Assembly (NCBI RefSeq): GCF_964204865.1
Contig: NC_135257.1
Coordinates: 3,844,001-3,908,000, forward strand
Origin: Styela clava
Lineage: Eukaryota > Chordata > Ascidiacea > Stolidobranchia > Styelidae
Direction of reading: 5' to 3'
DNA: 64,000 nucleotides
Part shown: piece after piece, positions 63,365 through 64,000 of the stretch
How the letters are laid out: the number at the start of each line of letters is the position of its first letter
Position numbering within the stretch: position 1 is the first letter of the stretch
The notes under the pieces: model-generated
What the model was told of the DNA's origin: nothing
What the model saw: the letters and a program-made list of their open reading frames with translations, nothing else
Databases searched by the model: none
Program-made: the position numbers and the translations under genes

Positions 63365-64000
63365 AAACAGTGAAATAAAAATTCCCCGAAACCAGTTTGC
63401 TTGTTTGCTCGAAGCTATTTTAAAATTTTAACGCATAGCAGTAAAAAATTGTAATTTTATTGTTGCTGAAATTATATTAGTCAAAATTGCTAATTCTTAA
63501 CTCTACATTTTTCAATACGGTGGTCTGAAGTTTTTAAGGCTGTGAATTTTAATGTATTCATTTCCCATTGCAAGCAGTTATTATATATAATGGTGTTTCG
63601 CGAGTAAGGTGATTTAGGTACGTCGAATTTGTTGTGAGACGACGATTCGCATCATTCGGGAAGTGATCCACGATCGTTTGAACTGAAAACTAAAATTTGC
63701 TAAGACCTTTTTGCTTCTTTCTTTCGTGCTACTTCAAAAATGAAACGAGCTTAAAAAGGATGCTCATTAAATTAAAAGATGGAGAAACGGCTGAACATTT
63801 GTAATGTCTATTCCTGAGATATTTTTATTATAAAGCCACATGCTCTTAAAGTCTCGAGTTCGCAAACATTTGTTTAGATTTGAAGATATTGATTAGGTGG
63901 TTTCAAAGTTTAATTAACTGAACGTTAGATTTTTCAGTGCAGCAGTAATTCTAGGATATTTAAGAATTGGGTCGTTTTTCTTAAAACCGGCCATTTTTTT
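63365..64000 (-). repeat. Inverted duplication, right arm
   Basis: Reverse complement of 58632-59256 with modest divergence, truncated by the window edge inside the last synthetase exon. Confidence 0.93.
63914..64000 (-). CDS. 3' end of a further acyl-CoA synthetase copy, partial, runs off the window
   Basis: Reading leftward from 64000 the frame gives KKMAGFKKNDPILKYP and continues to a TAA at 63916-63914. It matches the end of the intact gene (KKMAGFR-stop), but a 7-nt gap has removed that stop codon. Translation would therefore extend about 22 residues into what is 3' untranslated DNA in the neighbour. Whether the rest of this copy is intact cannot be seen here. Confidence 0.7.
   Translation of the reverse strand, partial: KKMAGFKKNDPILKYPRITAALKNLTFS

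Noticed and set aside
1-64000. Search for CRISPR arrays, operons, phage or bacterial insertion
   Set aside because: No regular spaced repeats, no ribosome-binding-site-led gene strings and no prokaryotic genes. Everything recognised has animal-type introns or eukaryotic repeats.

Overview
The window is AT-rich animal (metazoan) DNA. Its genes are split into many short exons with GT-AG introns, and the gaps are full of short non-autonomous DNA transposons. I found no rRNA, tRNA or CRISPR array and nothing bacterial. The gene content (lectin-type adhesion GPCRs, 4-coumarate-CoA-ligase-like acyl-CoA synthetases, a 2OG-Fe(II) oxygenase) and the repeats suggest an invertebrate. A tunicate or another marine invertebrate deuterostome is a guess, not a demonstration. 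Every gene model below was assembled by hand from splice sites, reading phase and family motifs; no transcript data were available.

Layout. (1) 2466-8188, minus: a complete six-exon isopenicillin-N-synthase-like 2OG-Fe(II) oxygenase of 327 aa. Its first exon and upstream flank are duplicated at 12673-13180, where the copied exon is frameshifted. (2) 8189-22909: about 15 kb with no convincing gene, holding MITEs, duplicated segments and microsatellites. (3) 22910-28465, plus, and 32516-38515, minus: two convergent paralogous adhesion GPCRs of 781 and 819 aa. Each has a signal peptide, a C-type lectin domain, a GAIN/GPS region and seven membrane helices, in 12 exons whose phases match and most of whose lengths are identical. 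(4) 38516-46224: no gene seen, one hAT-type MITE. (5) 46225-64000: an acyl-CoA synthetase (AMP-forming, 4CL/luciferase superfamily) cluster with one intact gene (52543-58655, 522 aa), one decayed tandem copy (46225-50647), one frameshifted orphan first exon (61683-61782) and the 3' end of another copy on the opposite strand running off the right edge (63914-64000). A long inverted duplication links 58632-59256 with 63365-64000. Between them lies a degenerate, internally deleted copy of a multi-copy transposon-like invertebrate gene (62195-63200).

The genes do not look like a functional operon. The theme is local duplication followed by decay: oxygenase exon copy, GPCR pair, synthetase cluster. 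Intact receptors, oxygenase and synthetase sit beside broken relatives. I did not find a clear new molecular system. The most distinctive items are the lectin-domain adhesion GPCR pair and the birth-and-death structure of the synthetase cluster.
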